A stretch of DNA of 64,000 bases from Hedera helix. Lineage: Eukaryota > Streptophyta > Magnoliopsida > Apiales > Araliaceae. A program made the translations under genes and the position numbers. The stretch lies in assembly GCA_947179155.2 (NCBI GenBank), contig OX359280.1:43819055-43883054 (forward strand), given 5' to 3'. Of the stretch, positions 48,693 through 61,445 are shown piece after piece. The number at the start of each line of letters is the position of its first letter. The first letter of the stretch is position 1. Under the pieces are notes generated by a model. The model was not told where the DNA came from, did no database searches, and worked only from the letters and a program-made list of their open reading frames with translations.

Positions 48693-49884
48693 TAAAAGAG
48701 AAGTTTATTTTATCCAACTAAATTGACCAATTAACAAGACTAACAAATGATTAGGATTAAAAAATTTCTTTTCTATTTTAGCTAGAAAAATCTTTCTTTC
48801 TAATTATAGAAAAAATGAAATGCCAATACGCTCAAACCACAAACTGGAAATAGAAATTAATGAAGAATATAGGTTGGAAATTAATATTTTTACAAGACTC
48901 TACTTATATGAAGGTGGACTCCACTTACTAATTATGTGAGTAGAGTCTTGTGAAAATATCAATTCCCTATAAATTTTATTTACAAATCAAACAAAATATA
49001 TATCCTTAAGGCAAAAACATAAATAAATTATTATATTACTTATATTAAACTAATTATTTATTACAAAAACTGGGCATTGTTATGATGACAATTTTTCTTT
49101 TTTACAAAAAATAGGTTACAAAAGATGTGACAAAGTACAATTAGTTGATGATCTGTCATACATGATTTTAGTGCTAATAATCAATCACAATTAGTCACAT
49201 AATTTTATATTTATCTTTTATCATAAAAGCATAATTAGTAGAGAAATTTCTTGTCAAAATTGAATTACGATTGATGTAGATAAAATAAAATAATAGTATG
49301 CGTCTCTTTTTATTTCCTTCGTATCCCATTTATATTTAATAACGACATAATTTTGTTAACAGGAAATTACGAATAAATAAAAAAGAATCTTTAAAATTTA
49401 AAATATTTATAAATATAACCGTGTATATTTGGTAATTCAACATTTGCAATATTTAAAAATTTAAACACATGTGATAATTTAATTTATCTAATAAAAAATT
49501 ATTTTAAATATAATTTATTTTACTTATAAATATAATATTTAAAATTTAAATGCAATGCATCAAAATTAATGCAATATATTTTGCAGATCCAAACACTTTC
49601 GCAAACGCCGCTAGCCAGCCGAACTATCCCCATTTTTGGGACTGAAGGAGTACATACGTGTTACAGTGAACATTAAAACAGAAAGAAAACTTTCCCATTA
49701 TTTAAAAATTAAAAAACCCGCCTCGCTCTCTCCGTCTCTCGCTCTCTTGTTGCCGTCTTTGAGTCGTTCCATCTCTTCTTGCTTACAGACTCCATTCTAA
49801 CTGGTAAGAAACTTAAGAAAAAGACCATCATATGTAAAGGCACAATCTTTACTTCATAATCTCATACAATACAGAGATATATAT
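48693..49884. other. Intergenic region and 5' leader of the SYP7 gene
   Basis: AT-rich spacer with no gene. The last ~200 bp hold a pyrimidine-rich leader (ctctctccgtctctcgctctc near 49733-49745) typical of a plant 5' UTR. Confidence 0.5.
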
Positions 49885-52800
49885 ATGGGCGTAATTGATA
49901 TAGTAACTCGAGTTGATGCGATATGCAAGAAGTACGAAAAATACGATATCGATAAGCAAAAGGACCTCAACATCGTCGCCGGCGGTGATGCTTTTCTTCG
50001 TCTATACGCCGCCGTTGAAGCTGAATTCGAACAAACCCTTCAGGTTCTTTCATTGCTTTCTTCTCCCCCACTCTGTTTCTCTGTCTATGTATTATATACA
50101 TATTATATATATACATATATATGTATATAAAAGCACTTGATCAGTTACAGAATATATATTACTAACTCCGTCCCATAAAAAAGTCTCATTTGCAAAATTT
50201 GTTAATGTGAAAGACGTATTTTTGTTGTATATTTACTCCTAAAAGTATAGTTTGTTAACAACTAAATTATTATTATAAACTTGGGAATTGTATGATTTTA
50301 TGCTACTACAGATAAAAAGACGATTTTTTTTGGTGGAATAATTTGATTTTTGTTAACAAATGGGACTCTTTTTTGGGACTGTGGGAGTATACGAGTATTT
50401 GGGTGTGTGTGTAGAAATCAGAGACGGCAGCTGCGGAGAAAAAGAGGGCAACAGCTGTAGCTATTTACGCCGAGATTCGACGCACTAAAGCTCGTTTGCT
50501 TCAAGAGATCCCCAAGTTACAAAGACTTGCTTTCAAAAAGGTATTCTCTTTTTTTCTTTCTTTTTCGGTTCCCTTATAATTGTGTAGGATTATAGGTGTA
50601 TATATCTTTATATTTGTGAGTGTTTTGTGAGAGTGTTAGAGAGGGGGGAGAATTGGTTTTCCAACAATGAAAATATTATGGCAACCAAGCAGAGAATTAA
50701 TTGAATACTTGTTGGTAGTTTGGCTGTTCTGAATGTGCCAATTTTGTTGAATTTTATGAATATTTGTTGACTGTTTTTTTTTTTTTGAATTACAAATCTC
50801 TGTATTTGCTAGTTTTGTTAGTGCAGTGGACGAATTTCATGAAAAAATTTACTTCTTTTTCATAAAGTTGTGATCTTTAGAGTATATTTGTGTATTTGAA
50901 AGGTATTTGTTTCAAAAGATGCTCGAGAAGCTTCTAGATTTTTTTTTAAATTATTTATTTTCACAGGAATGTCTCCATCTCTTCTTTTTCTGTTCATATA
51001 TATTTCTTCACTGGCACCATCTTTAGATTTTTGCTAAACATTCGGTGTTATCTTTTGAATTAGTTGGTCGCTTTGATATGAATGGGCCACAAAGCCTCTG
51101 CTTGAATGATTAGTGTACTTACCATAATAATTTTCTTGGTTTTACTTAGCTGGACGGGTGATGGAGTTCATAACATGATTATTTTGTAGGTCAAAGGGCT
51201 TTCGGGGGAAGAGCTTGAGGCTCGAAGCGATTTAGTGACTGCACTCAAAGAGAGGATTGAAGCAGTTCCTGATGGGTCTACAAGTACAGCTAAACAAGCT
51301 GGGGATCCCACAGCTTTGGCTTCAAATGCAGGAATTAAATTCGATTTAACTTCAGGTACCCTTCTAGATTCAACATAATTGCTTCACATACTTCAGGTAC
51401 CTTTCTAGATTCAACATAATTGTTTCGCTAGCTGGTTTCTTTTGTCTTGTAACTTTGTCGTTATGATGACAGATGGAAATTTTGATAGTTACTACTTTCG
51501 GCAAACTGATGAAGCAAACAATTTTAGGCAGGACTATGAAATGCGGAAAATGAATCAGGTAACGAGATTCTGATATCAATTTCCTTTTTGTCGTTGTATT
51601 TATATATTTGTGAATTGAACATTAAGAAGGTCATTAGAGTGTTTTTAGTCCTATTAAGGGCTCATTTACAATGGAATATATGCTGGAAGACCTCTTTTGA
51701 CATTGCAGATGCTTATAGAACTGTTGTAATTTATAAGAAATGCATACCGTCTTTCTTTATCCTTAGTGTCCACATTGTTTTGTATAAGCTGAACATATTT
51801 CAATTTGAATAGCAGTGTTCTACTTCTTATGCTTGCTCTTATACTGGAATGATGCTTATGCAATACTTGTCATGCATAAGGTGCTTATTGTGCATACATA
51901 TATTTTTCAATGGCATGGAAGCACTAGGATTCTGCTCTATTGCTCAGTTATAGGTTTCCTGAGTAAATATAGTAGAATTTGATGGGCAGAGATGGAATCA
52001 TAAAGCATAGGTAGCACAGACTGTAATGATTGGCAATATTTGCTGATGACCTGAACGGAAAATCCTAACAAATAAGATGATTTTGACTTAAATACAGGAT
52101 CAAGACTTGGATGATATAGCAGAAGGATTGGATACTTTGAAAAACCTGGCCAGCGACATGAATGAGGTTTGTGTTGATACACCTATCTCCGTGTGAATGA
52201 AAATGCAGGGGATTGGGAGCAACAGACATCTTGGTTGTCGTCTTATTGAGCATATTTGAACTTTTTTGTTCACTTTTATTGTCTCTGCAGGAATTGGATA
52301 GACAAGTGCCACTGATGGATGAAATCGATGACAAGGTAATTCTTTATCTCCTTGCTGGCTTCTTTTATCCATCCCCGTCTCTGTAGGAGCATCATAGAGG
52401 TCTATGTGGTAAAAAAACAAAAAAAAAGTCGCTAATAAAAGGTATGAACCGTCTATTGAATTAAAAATTCCATCTTTATGGTGTTTGAAATCAAAATCAC
52501 TTGCCTTATGAAAGTTGTAACGATTTGAATGAATGAGTCGATATAGGTACTTGTTCACATCTTATTCTCTTGTTAGAGTTTGATTAGCATGACTGTACCA
52601 ATGATTGCATTTTAAACTTTAAAATCATAAAATGCTGTTACAACTTGCATGGCATTGAACTGTTGCATATATATGCTTGATCCAGGTTGACAGGGCGAAT
52701 TCTAACCTAAAGAATACTAATGTCCGGCTGAAGGATACAATAACCAAGGTATAGTGCAGTTGTGCTTATGCTTACAATATTGAGAGTTTACGTCTAAATA

Positions 52801-53104
52801 TTTACTGCAGATGTGCATTACAATTTGTGTCATTTTCCAGCTGAGATCCAGTCGCAACTTCTGCATCGATGTCATCCTCCTGTGTCTTATTCTTGGAATT
52901 GCTGCGTATTTGTACAAGTATGTACTTTTATTTTCTGTTTTAATCATTCATGTATCCAAACATATATCCTTGCTTTGATACGATACGTTTACTTCTTCCT
53001 TCGTCTCCTTAATTCGCCTTTTAATTTCAGACGGTTTTTGAAAACGAAATAATGATGTTTAGTTTGGTGGCTGTGTGCTTGTTTCTTGCAGCGTCATGAA
53101 GTGA
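49885..53104 (+). CDS. SYP71: Qc-SNARE syntaxin, SYP7 family
   Basis: Predicted membrane-fusion SNARE of ER/plasma-membrane/cell-plate traffic. Nine exons: 49885-50043, 50415-50540, 51190-51355, 51473-51558, 52098-52166, 52291-52335, 52686-52748, 52841-52917 and 53092-53104. All are GT-AG and phase-consistent. The product is 267 aa, matching the ~266 aa of SYP71. The N-terminal MGVIDIVTRVDAICKKY is diagnostic of SYP7. The SNARE motif lies at about 180-238 with the ionic-layer Gln207 (ELDRQVPL), as in Qc-SNAREs. A C-terminal anchor at about 246-263 ends YLYNVMK. The last coding exon is only 13 nt. The symbol is provisional; SYP72 or SYP73 (At3g61450, next to BRH1 in Arabidopsis) is equally possible. 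A MITE lies in intron 1. Confidence 0.93.
50164..50389. mobile_element. Stowaway-like MITE in intron 1 of the SYP7 gene
   Basis: The left end ctccgtcccataaaaaagtc and the right end, reverse-complemented ctcccacagtcccaaaaaag, form inverted repeats extending to tttg/caaa. TA lies outside each end. The interior also pairs (gttaaca near 50356 with tgttaac near 50255). It lies wholly within the intron and ends about 25 bp before the exon 2 acceptor. Confidence 0.75.
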
Positions 53105-53150
53105 AGTTTGTGTTCCAAATACGGCTTCCACTGCTTCCTACGTCCAACAC

Positions 53151-53291
53151 TACAAGTCTACATATACAATATTCAAACATTACGTTTATCTTAATTATTA
53201 AAAAATAAAATATAATATTAAAATTCGTGTTATGTCTCACTTTTTAAGTTAAAATAGACGTAGTGTTTTGATGTTATGTACTTATACTTCT
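53151..53291. mobile_element. MITE, family A, copy 2
   Basis: The left part (acaagtctacatatacaata) and right part (reverse complement agtataagtacataacat) are imperfect inverted repeats. The core contains attattaaaaaataaaat and a gacataacacg motif seen in copies 1 and 3. Borders are approximate. Confidence 0.55.
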
Positions 53292-54595
53292 ATTTATATC
53301 TAAACGGAACATCCTTGGACTATGTTTTGTCGGAGATGATGCTCTTAAAACGTAATTTTGATATTGTTACTTTTGCTTTTTCTTATCAGGAGGCTATTTG
53401 AGCAATTTGATCAGATAAATTAATTATAGTTACCTGGGCTTTAGCAACTACCTTTATAAAGTTCAGTAACTACCCTTTGTTTACTTAAATAGAAAAGTCT
53501 GAATTCCCTATTCTCAGCAATGAAAAGAAAAAACAATTGACGTTCAAAAATTTATAGGCTTTATAAAAGAAAAATAAACTTGTATGAAAAGGTTATTATA
53601 TGCGTTCAAAAATTAAACAAAAATATTTTCTATATGAGTGTCTGCTATCCAGTTTTATGCGATTTTTAGGCTATGAAATTCCTAATCACTAAACAAAAAT
53701 GCTAAAAAGCAGAATATATATATATATATATATCGAAGTTGTAATTCTACTAATGTAAACTTGTTACGAACTACTAAATTCATCATGTTATGACCAGTAC
53801 CCTAACCCTAAACCCACAGAATTATAGAAAGAAAAGTTTTATCGGCGGTCATATTTAAAAAAAATAGAACATAATTAAAGACGTTATAAAATATTGTCCG
53901 TCTTTGACCTGATTATATATACTAGTTAATTGCATACACATTACTGTATGATTTAAAATGAAAGGGTTAAGAGAGTGATGGAGAAAAAATAGGAATAAAA
54001 AAATATAAAAAATAATCATCGTAAAACTGTATGTGCGAGAGAAATAATAAAAATAAAGAAGAGACTCCAATACTATTATATCAATCGCTCATTACTATTA
54101 TTTCTATGACGTTAGTCGCAATCAACATAAATAATTTTCATAATTATCTCTGCTGAATGCAAAATGTGGCCCCAAAGGAAAACTAAGAAAGGAACGTGAC
54201 TTCCGTTGTTCCGTGAAAAAGAAATATAAGAATGATTGATATGTTTATAAACTTCGCACCAACTTGGATACACCTTTGGTACCAAACAGGCATAAACAAA
54301 CAAGTCTCTTGTTTCAAAATAAAGAGATAATTAATGCCCATGTTGAATCACAATATATTTAGGAAATTTGATATTTTTATTCTTTTTTAATATTTTCATA
54401 CGGTAGGATCCGCACTTTAAAACTATAATAACGACTATAGACGTATAACAAAATCGTCGTTATAACTTTAAATATGAATCACACCGTGTGAAAATATCAA
54501 AAAAGGATATTAAAATATCAATTCCCATTATTTATAGGGTACCTGACTTTCCTAATTGCTAACTTTCATTTCAACACAATGAATTATCAAATAGA

Positions 54596-54741
54596 CAATT
54601 TTACACATATTATAATTAAATACTACTTTAAATATTATATTTATCTCGACTATTAAAAAGTGAGACCTGACACGAATTTTCGTATTAAATTTTATTTTTT
54701 AATATTTATAATATATATAATATTTAAAATTGTGCTTCAAA
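54596..54741. mobile_element. MITE, family A, copy 3
   Basis: It shares the core (g)actattaaaaagtgagac and gacacgaatttt with copies 1 and 2. Its ends are acaattttacacatattat and the reverse complement of tatttaaaattgtgcttc. Borders are approximate. A partial relative lies near 60728-60812. Confidence 0.5.
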
Positions 54742-56010
54742 ATTGTAAGATCTAAACTTATTCTTATCAAATTCCTCCATTGGTTTGAGATGTGACAGAA
54801 AGCAATGAAATATTCAACTGCATGCTTGGTTGCTTTAATAGTTGGTTGATTTGATTCTTTCCCTAACATCCTACAAAAATGAACACGACAATCATTTAAG
54901 TTTGAAACCGTATACGCAAACTTTGGAACTCCTTCAAAGTAAGGAGCGAAAAATGGCTAAAATTCTTAGCAAATAATTTATAAAAAAAAAAACCCAAAGA
55001 AAAGTGTTGAGCTTGGAATGTAAGACGGATAATTTGCAACTGTCACTATTTTAATTCGACCTCCAGCTAGCCATTTTCAAAGGTCATCTCGTTTACATGC
55101 TCGGCCACAAGTATGGGTTCTTCCGAAATCACTAATAATATAAGCCTTGTAAACCTTAACTTTTATTTTTTGTTAATTTAAACACACGCATATACACTCT
55201 ATTTTAGTATGTCAAGACTTAAATCCTTAATCTCATGATTATCAATAATACCACTCGAGTCAAAGGATTCAGTAACCTTAACTTTTTCGACCCATCTTAA
55301 AAAGATAATTGTCCAAAGGAGATATCTAACTGCGTCAAGTTATTTTTGCAATTGATGTCAGACTACTATAGAACATGAGTGTCCAAGCAGCACTATTACT
55401 GCAGCCTATAGAAGAACTAGCTAGGCAAAGGGACAATAATAGAAGATTAAAATGAATGAACCAGGGGCATTTGGCTCAGTGTAGAACTGATAAAAATCTA
55501 TGACACCATCTAGCTAGAAATCAAATACAAATCTATAACACCTCCTAGCTAGAAATCCAATAATAGATCAGCAAATTATTAAATCTTTTCATGGGCTGCA
55601 AATCATATAAGAAGATTCAGTCCTAGTTCTAACAAGATATTCTTCTCTTTAGACTTTAAATGAATACCTAACCCCTGTTTGTGAGATTTATTTTGAGATG
55701 AAACAAACTAATTCCAAATCCACACTATGATATATATGCATGCACCCCTTAAAAAACACATACATAGATTTGTTCTACACGTATCAAGAGAGGCCGGGTC
55801 CACAAATTGTTCCAATTTTAAATTATACTCCACATAATGCATGTAGTGACTAAATCCGATCACACCAGTAATCAAAAGTTTTTTCTCCTGGATTTGGATT
55901 TGGATTTGGATTTGGTACCAAACAAAGTTGAAAATTTTATACTTTCTTACTAATGATAAACACGCCACACAATAACAAAAAAAAATACACTGTTTTTGTC
56001 TCAAAATTAA

Positions 56011-56011
<1 letters not shown>

Positions 56012-56078
<67 letters not shown>
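56012..56078. repeat. (AT)33 microsatellite
   Basis: Pure alternating T/A for about 67 nt, about 0.5 kb downstream of the BRH1-like stop codon. Its length is likely polymorphic. Confidence 0.92.
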
Positions 56079-56093
<15 letters not shown>

Positions 56094-56603
56094 TTAAATT
56101 TGGATATCCAAAAACTGAGTATATCTCTGAACCAATTATTTTCTTCTTCTTTTTTCATCTCTGAGCCTCTTTTGTAATCATTTGCGACAAAATCAAAGAA
56201 AAAAATAAAGTGAGAATTTTTTATATAATGGGAAAATACTCACGAGTCATGATGCCTAATTTTACATCATTAAAATTCTTCCATTTCATTCACCCGTTCT
56301 TTTGGTCCACCACCACGCACTTTAATTAATCACAGTTATTCAAACCATCATAGCCAGGCCCACCTCATCATAATTTCAAAGAATCTGGTCAAATATGCAT
56401 GCATATATATATACACACACACACACACACAAATACATATGTATATAGTATCTTCCTCTGTATATAACACATAAAATCAACAAAAGCTCGAAACTTTTTG
56501 GATTAAATCAAACTTTCTTCACTTTTTTTGTATATACACACTGTATATTTCTTAAAAAAAAAATAAAAAAAAAACAGAGAGGAACCAATTAACAAACTCT
56601 AGC

Positions 56604-57110
56604 TCAAAACCCAGAAACAGAATTGTATTCGCTGTAATAATCAGTAATACCAGATGCAGCCCAGAGCCGTTGATTGAACTCATCCTGCAAATCACGAGGC
56701 ACAAAGGGTGTCCTACAAAGTGGACAAGTCTTCTGATCATGGTCCATCCAACGGTCCAAACAACTCCGATGGAAAATGTGCTTGCAATTCGCCAACCACC
56801 TGATTTCTTCCCCAGCCTCGAACTCGTACAGGCAAACGGCGCAACTCTCCGGCAACTCACCGGCGCCGGCGGGGATATCTTGGAATTTCACAACGGGGAG
56901 GAGCTCCCGGATCAAAACGGCGGACAGTGGCGGGTATTCAGGCATTCGGGTCGGGCTTTCCTGGTACAACACATCCGATTCGAGGAAATCTGATAGACCC
57001 ATTAAGCGGAAGAGGGAGAAAATGAGATTTCTGATGAAACCCAGAAGGGTAAGTAAATGTATGACGAGTTTTGGCAGAAGTACTTCTGTATAACCCACTG
57101 GAAAACCCAT
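56604..57110 (-). CDS. BRH1: RING-H2 E3 ubiquitin ligase, BRH1-like
   Basis: Predicted membrane-associated E3 ligase. It is a single exon of 168 aa. The N-terminus MGFPVGYTEVLLPKL followed by a hydrophobic segment (about residues 10-38) is the signature of BRH1/RHA-type proteins and likely anchors it. RING-H2 residues are Cys90, Cys93, Cys109, His111, His114, Cys117, Cys129 and Cys132, with Trp121 in DRWMDHDQKTCPLC for E2 binding. A conserved EFNQRLWAASGI follows. The Arabidopsis homologue (At3g61460) is repressed by brassinosteroid; regulation here is inferred only. The start is fixed by the conserved N-terminus. Confidence 0.94.
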   Translation of the reverse strand: MGFPVGYTEVLLPKLVIHLLTLLGFIRNLIFSLFRLMGLSDFLESDVLYQESPTRMPEYPPLSAVLIRELLPVVKFQDIPAGAGELPESCAVCLYEFEAGEEIRWLANCKHIFHRSCLDRWMDHDQKTCPLCRTPFVPRDLQDEFNQRLWAASGITDYYSEYNSVSGF

Positions 57111-57198
57111 TATTTTTAGAGAGAGAAAATAACTTTTTTAGAGAGAGAAAATGGCTTTTGGTTAAGCTCAGCTGCAAATGGGCTTGGTGGATTAATGG

Positions 57199-57213
57199 AT
57201 ATATATATATAGT
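57199..57213 (-). promoter_or_regulatory. Candidate TATA box of the BRH1-like gene
   Basis: On the minus strand, ctatatatatatatat lies about 90-100 bp upstream of the start codon, leaving a pyrimidine/purine-rich leader of about 60 bp after the usual ~30-bp gap. Position and sequence fit a TATA box, but AT repeats are common here. Confidence 0.45.
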
Positions 57214-57214
57214 C

Positions 57215-60200
57215 GGTATTCGCAAGCTACAGTTATTGTTAGTGTGACCTGACTGTGACTTAAACGTTTGTGAAAGTTTCAATAAAACAGGATCTAATGA
57301 TTTTTCTTGTGTGGGAATCAGGTCTGTTTTTTTGGTGGCCGTGTAGAGATACACAGGTCGCACTCTTGTGCCAAGTTGCAGCGGTGAACACGTGTCACTT
57401 GATGTAGTTAGGTACGTTATAGGTAGGGTGGATGATGGTGGATCTTCTCTTTTTGTATTAGTATTTTCTTTGTGTTAGTCAAAGTTTTAAAAATATTGGT
57501 AACACTATAAAATATAATGTGATTTTAAATTATAAAATTAATATTAATTTTTAAAAAATTAATTTTAATATTTTTAATTTAAAATTAATATTAAATTATT
57601 AATTTATGTTAATATAATTATAAATATTATAAAATATTTATAAAATATTATTAATTATAAAATTTATTATTTTAAAATTTTAAATGAATTATATTAATTT
57701 TAAGTTTTAAAATATTTAAAATTAATTTTTAAAAAATTAATAATTTTAAATGAATAAAATATATAGGAAGCTATAAGCCTATTTGCTTTGGTCTAAAGTC
57801 TAATCATTGTTTAAGTAGTAAACAATCTTCATGAATCTCCCTTTTTTTCTTATTTTTTGTCCTTTCTTATTAAAGATAATCTAAAAATTATATAGAAAAA
57901 AATAAGATTTTCTTAAGTTTTCCTCTATTTTTCTTTCCAATTTCACCTCTGAATTTTTCAATAATTTTTTTTTCAATTATTAATAAAAAAATCATATTTA
58001 TATTGATGATAGTACTAAAAGACGCACTGTGAACAAAACATAGTATTTATTTTTGTATTTAGTACTCCTTTCATTTCATTATAATAGACGTTTTAGCTTA
58101 TTTTATATATTTTAAAATAATTATCATCTGTATACATTTAGGAGAATTTTTTATTTTTTTTATAATACCCGTATTTATTTTTCTTTTCAAGAGTATTTAA
58201 TACAATTAAATATTCACTCTTCTTTCTATTTTTTTCCCAATAAAGGATAATGGTATCATTTTTCTCTTAAAAACAAATTATTAATTGTATCTTTAATAAT
58301 TATGCAAAAGTTAATAACCAACTTACACAAAAAGAAACTAGTGCGATAAAAATAAAAAAATAAAGTAGCATTAAAACAAAAAAAAAGAGGTGGGGATTGA
58401 GTGAACCAATCAAGTAGTGGGGTATGTCCACTTTGAAGGGCAAGCAGGAATGATGATAAGGAGAGCGGACAAGAAGAAAGAGGGAAAATGAAGAGGCCCA
58501 TGAGCCATGAGGGGTAGACCAGACAAGGACAAATACAAATTTCGTCGGTGGTGTGAACCCTGGCCAGCCAACAACCCATCATGGCTCCAGCTGTGGATAT
58601 CAGACACCCTATCCCCTTTAGATGTCAATGCTTTGGGCTTTCTTTGGGCCGTGTCAGATTCAGACGAAACACTTGTGGCCCAATTGCTGAACTATCATGT
58701 ACATGATCACCATCACCTCCTACCTCATCAACTCAAAAGTTTGCGCGATTGTTTGATAAAATTAAATAAAAAAATCTAAATATTTAAAATTATTTGAAGG
58801 AATTGAATAAAATAAATTTTCTGTTAGAAAAAGGAACATTGGATGAATATACGAACACTTTAAACTATTTTAACTGTATAAATAATTAATGGATTCAAGT
58901 AATTGTCACTGGTCACAATATATTTTTCTTACAAGTCAGTTAAAAACATTAAAATTAAAAATTTAATTTTAGATTATTTATTAATGATATAAAAATTTTA
59001 ATATGTAATTTAAGGTAAATTAAGTATTATCTTACCATCACTACTGCATTTATAGCTGATATTAGGATATATCTAAAGAAATTAAAGTTTTTTTAAATGG
59101 GGTCTTTTGTACATCTAATTTTGTAGGGATTGAATTATTTATCTATACTAGTCACACATTAGTTAATTCGGGGGCGGGGGCGGGGGGGGGAGGCGAACCA
59201 AATGCTTGATTCATGTCTCTGTCACTCCACCTCGTGTACACGCTAAATGAGGCATCAAACAATTTCTCTCTTGTGTGCGTGCATGGGAAAAATATTATTA
59301 TGGTTTTTATACCGGATTGGCTGTGGCAATAATAAAAAAAGAAATAGGTTTAATTACAAGAAAAATATATATATATATATATTAACAAAATTATAATTAA
59401 TAAATATGATGAAATAAAAAACGTTCTTAACAAAACTTTTAAATTACATATTTTAAGATGATATACAATCTTGTATGGAACAGAAAAATAAAAATTCGTT
59501 TAATTTTAATTTTTAATACGAATACCAACAATAAAAATGTAACTTAACGATCCTTTAGATTTTCGATAAGATGATTATGACAACCACAATCCCGTTATCC
59601 CCTCTTTATCCCCTTTTACTTAATTTTTAGTGTTGATTTGGATCTAGTATGCAAGTGTTATTTGGTGGTGGTCTAATCAAAGGGTTTGAAAGTGTTTGGT
59701 CACTATAGTTGTTTCCCTTTCATGAATGAAGTTTGAATTGATGTAACATGCTTTTGATCTCTATCCATAGCATTATTCTCATTTCACAATTTGTAGACGT
59801 ACAAAAGGACAAATGTATCTGCAGGCCCATTCATACCCCATCTCGCATATTGGAAGAGCTTTACATGTGCTAATTTTTATAGAGTTATGGGCTTGGTTCA
59901 TATTTTATATTAGTATTCAGTCAGTGACAGAATCAGGACTATATTATAGAAGGATCAAAATTTCTTAATAAAAAAAAATATTTATTAACGCTTGAAGGCT
60001 ATACAACTGCGAGAAGACAACTATATTCTGCGACCTGCATAACTTGAAAACGTCTCAAAAAACTTACTAAATGAAACGACGTCGTTTCATTTAGTAAGTT
60101 TAAAAAAAAAAAGGGCCAAATCTATTTCACCTGAGAAGGAGAAACTTCGAATTGCCGACAATAGAGGATCAAGAGATTGGTTATTCTTTATTTTTATTAT

Positions 60201-60900
60201 ATCATTTGTTTGACCATATCACTCAAATTTGAGTCTCATTTCTTATGTACAAGAGTTAAATGAAAGTAAACATGAGGATTTTACTATATATATATATTAC
60301 CCTAATAGGGGATTTTTGACCAAAAATAAGTGGATAGTTATGAATTTGTAAGTCATTTTTTAAGAAGTAAGAATTTATTAATTTTAAAAAATAACTTATA
60401 AATTAAAAAATAAGTCAACTCAAAATACTTCAGCATTGATTAACTTATAAATTGTTGGGGGGTCAAGAAATAAAATTTCGCCTGAAGCTTAGCCCGAGGG
60501 TCGAAGTTACCGGGGTCAAATGACCCCCCTCCCCGCGCCCTCTTTGCTTCCGCCTATGTATTCAGTGACACACGTATTATATAAATAAATTATATAAGAT
60601 AAAATAAATTTTTTATAAAATTTAAAACTTAATAAAAAGATAAAAAGTTAATATAAAAATGAGAAAATAAGAATTATCTTAAATGTTGAAGGGCATTTTT
60701 GGAAGCCAAAAAAGCTTTAGAAAATTGTTAAGCAAACTCTTCCTTATTTTTTAATAGTTAAGATAAATAAAATATTTAATTTTATATTTAGATGTTATGT
60801 ACGTAGAGTTATTCATTTTCAATAGATTGGAATTTGAAATATCCTTTGCACATTGAATAAATGAATATACTATAACTCCTAAATATAGTTTCCTGTTTAA
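57215..60900. other. Intergenic region, no gene recognised
   Basis: AT-rich, repeat-bearing DNA. The 90-aa frame at 58507-58779 has no domain I recognise and is overlapped by equally long antisense frames, so it is not called. A G-rich tract lies at 59171-59192 and a perfect 42-bp palindrome at 60060-60101. A Stowaway-like end (gtactcctttcatttc) occurs near 58061. Confidence 0.5.
60060..60101. repeat. Perfect 42-bp palindrome centred on GACGTC
   Basis: The sequence aaacttactaaatgaaacgac is followed directly by its exact reverse complement. The centre, aaacgacgtcgttt, is a palindrome common in plant transposon ends. It could be two abutting inverted-repeat ends left by a transposon, or a cruciform-prone site. 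Confidence 0.93.
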
Positions 60901-61445
60901 TGTGACGCCCCCAAATCTGAGCCCACACAGCCCAAACTTGAGTCGTCAAAAGACTACAACAAAATTATTACAACAAAGCACAACGTACAACAATACCGCG
61001 CATAATAATACACAACTAAGTCTTCACTATTATTGCCACACTATTTTACAACACGTGAAGACTATAATAGATATCCCTCGGACTCTCACTCCATTCCCCG
61101 GCTAGACCCAGCTACGTTCTCATATCCTGTTGAAAAATAATGGAACAAAAGGGTGAGCTCAAATAACCCAGTAAGAAATATCATGACTAAGATAATGACG
61201 AATAAATTATCATTAGCCTTCAACAGTTGAGTTCTTGATAGAATACAACAGAATACAAGGTGTATATCAAAAACTTCAATTAAATTTTTGAACAATGTTC
61301 AGAACAATAATAGCAGCGGAATGAGTAATCTATTAGAAGAATAATGCAGATATAATATCCACTCGCTTTTCTTTTTAGTAAAAACATCATCGACTTTTAT
61401 CATCTGAAATACCATTAGTCATGATAATAAAAATTCACAGTTCCT

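Larger units (their letters stand above)
53105..56603. other. Intergenic region between the SYP7 and BRH1 genes
   Basis: No gene recognised. It contains two family A MITEs (53151-53291, 54596-54741) and a long AT microsatellite (56012-56078). The short frames are low-complexity. The right end is the 3' side of the BRH1-like gene. Confidence 0.5.

Noticed and set aside
58507..58779. 90-aa plus-strand frame as a gene
   Set aside because: No domain, no clear conservation signal, and two antisense frames of similar length overlap it.
57215..60900. A conserved microRNA precursor
   Set aside because: I looked for the mature sequences of common plant miRNA families that I remember and saw none; no convincing fold was found by eye.
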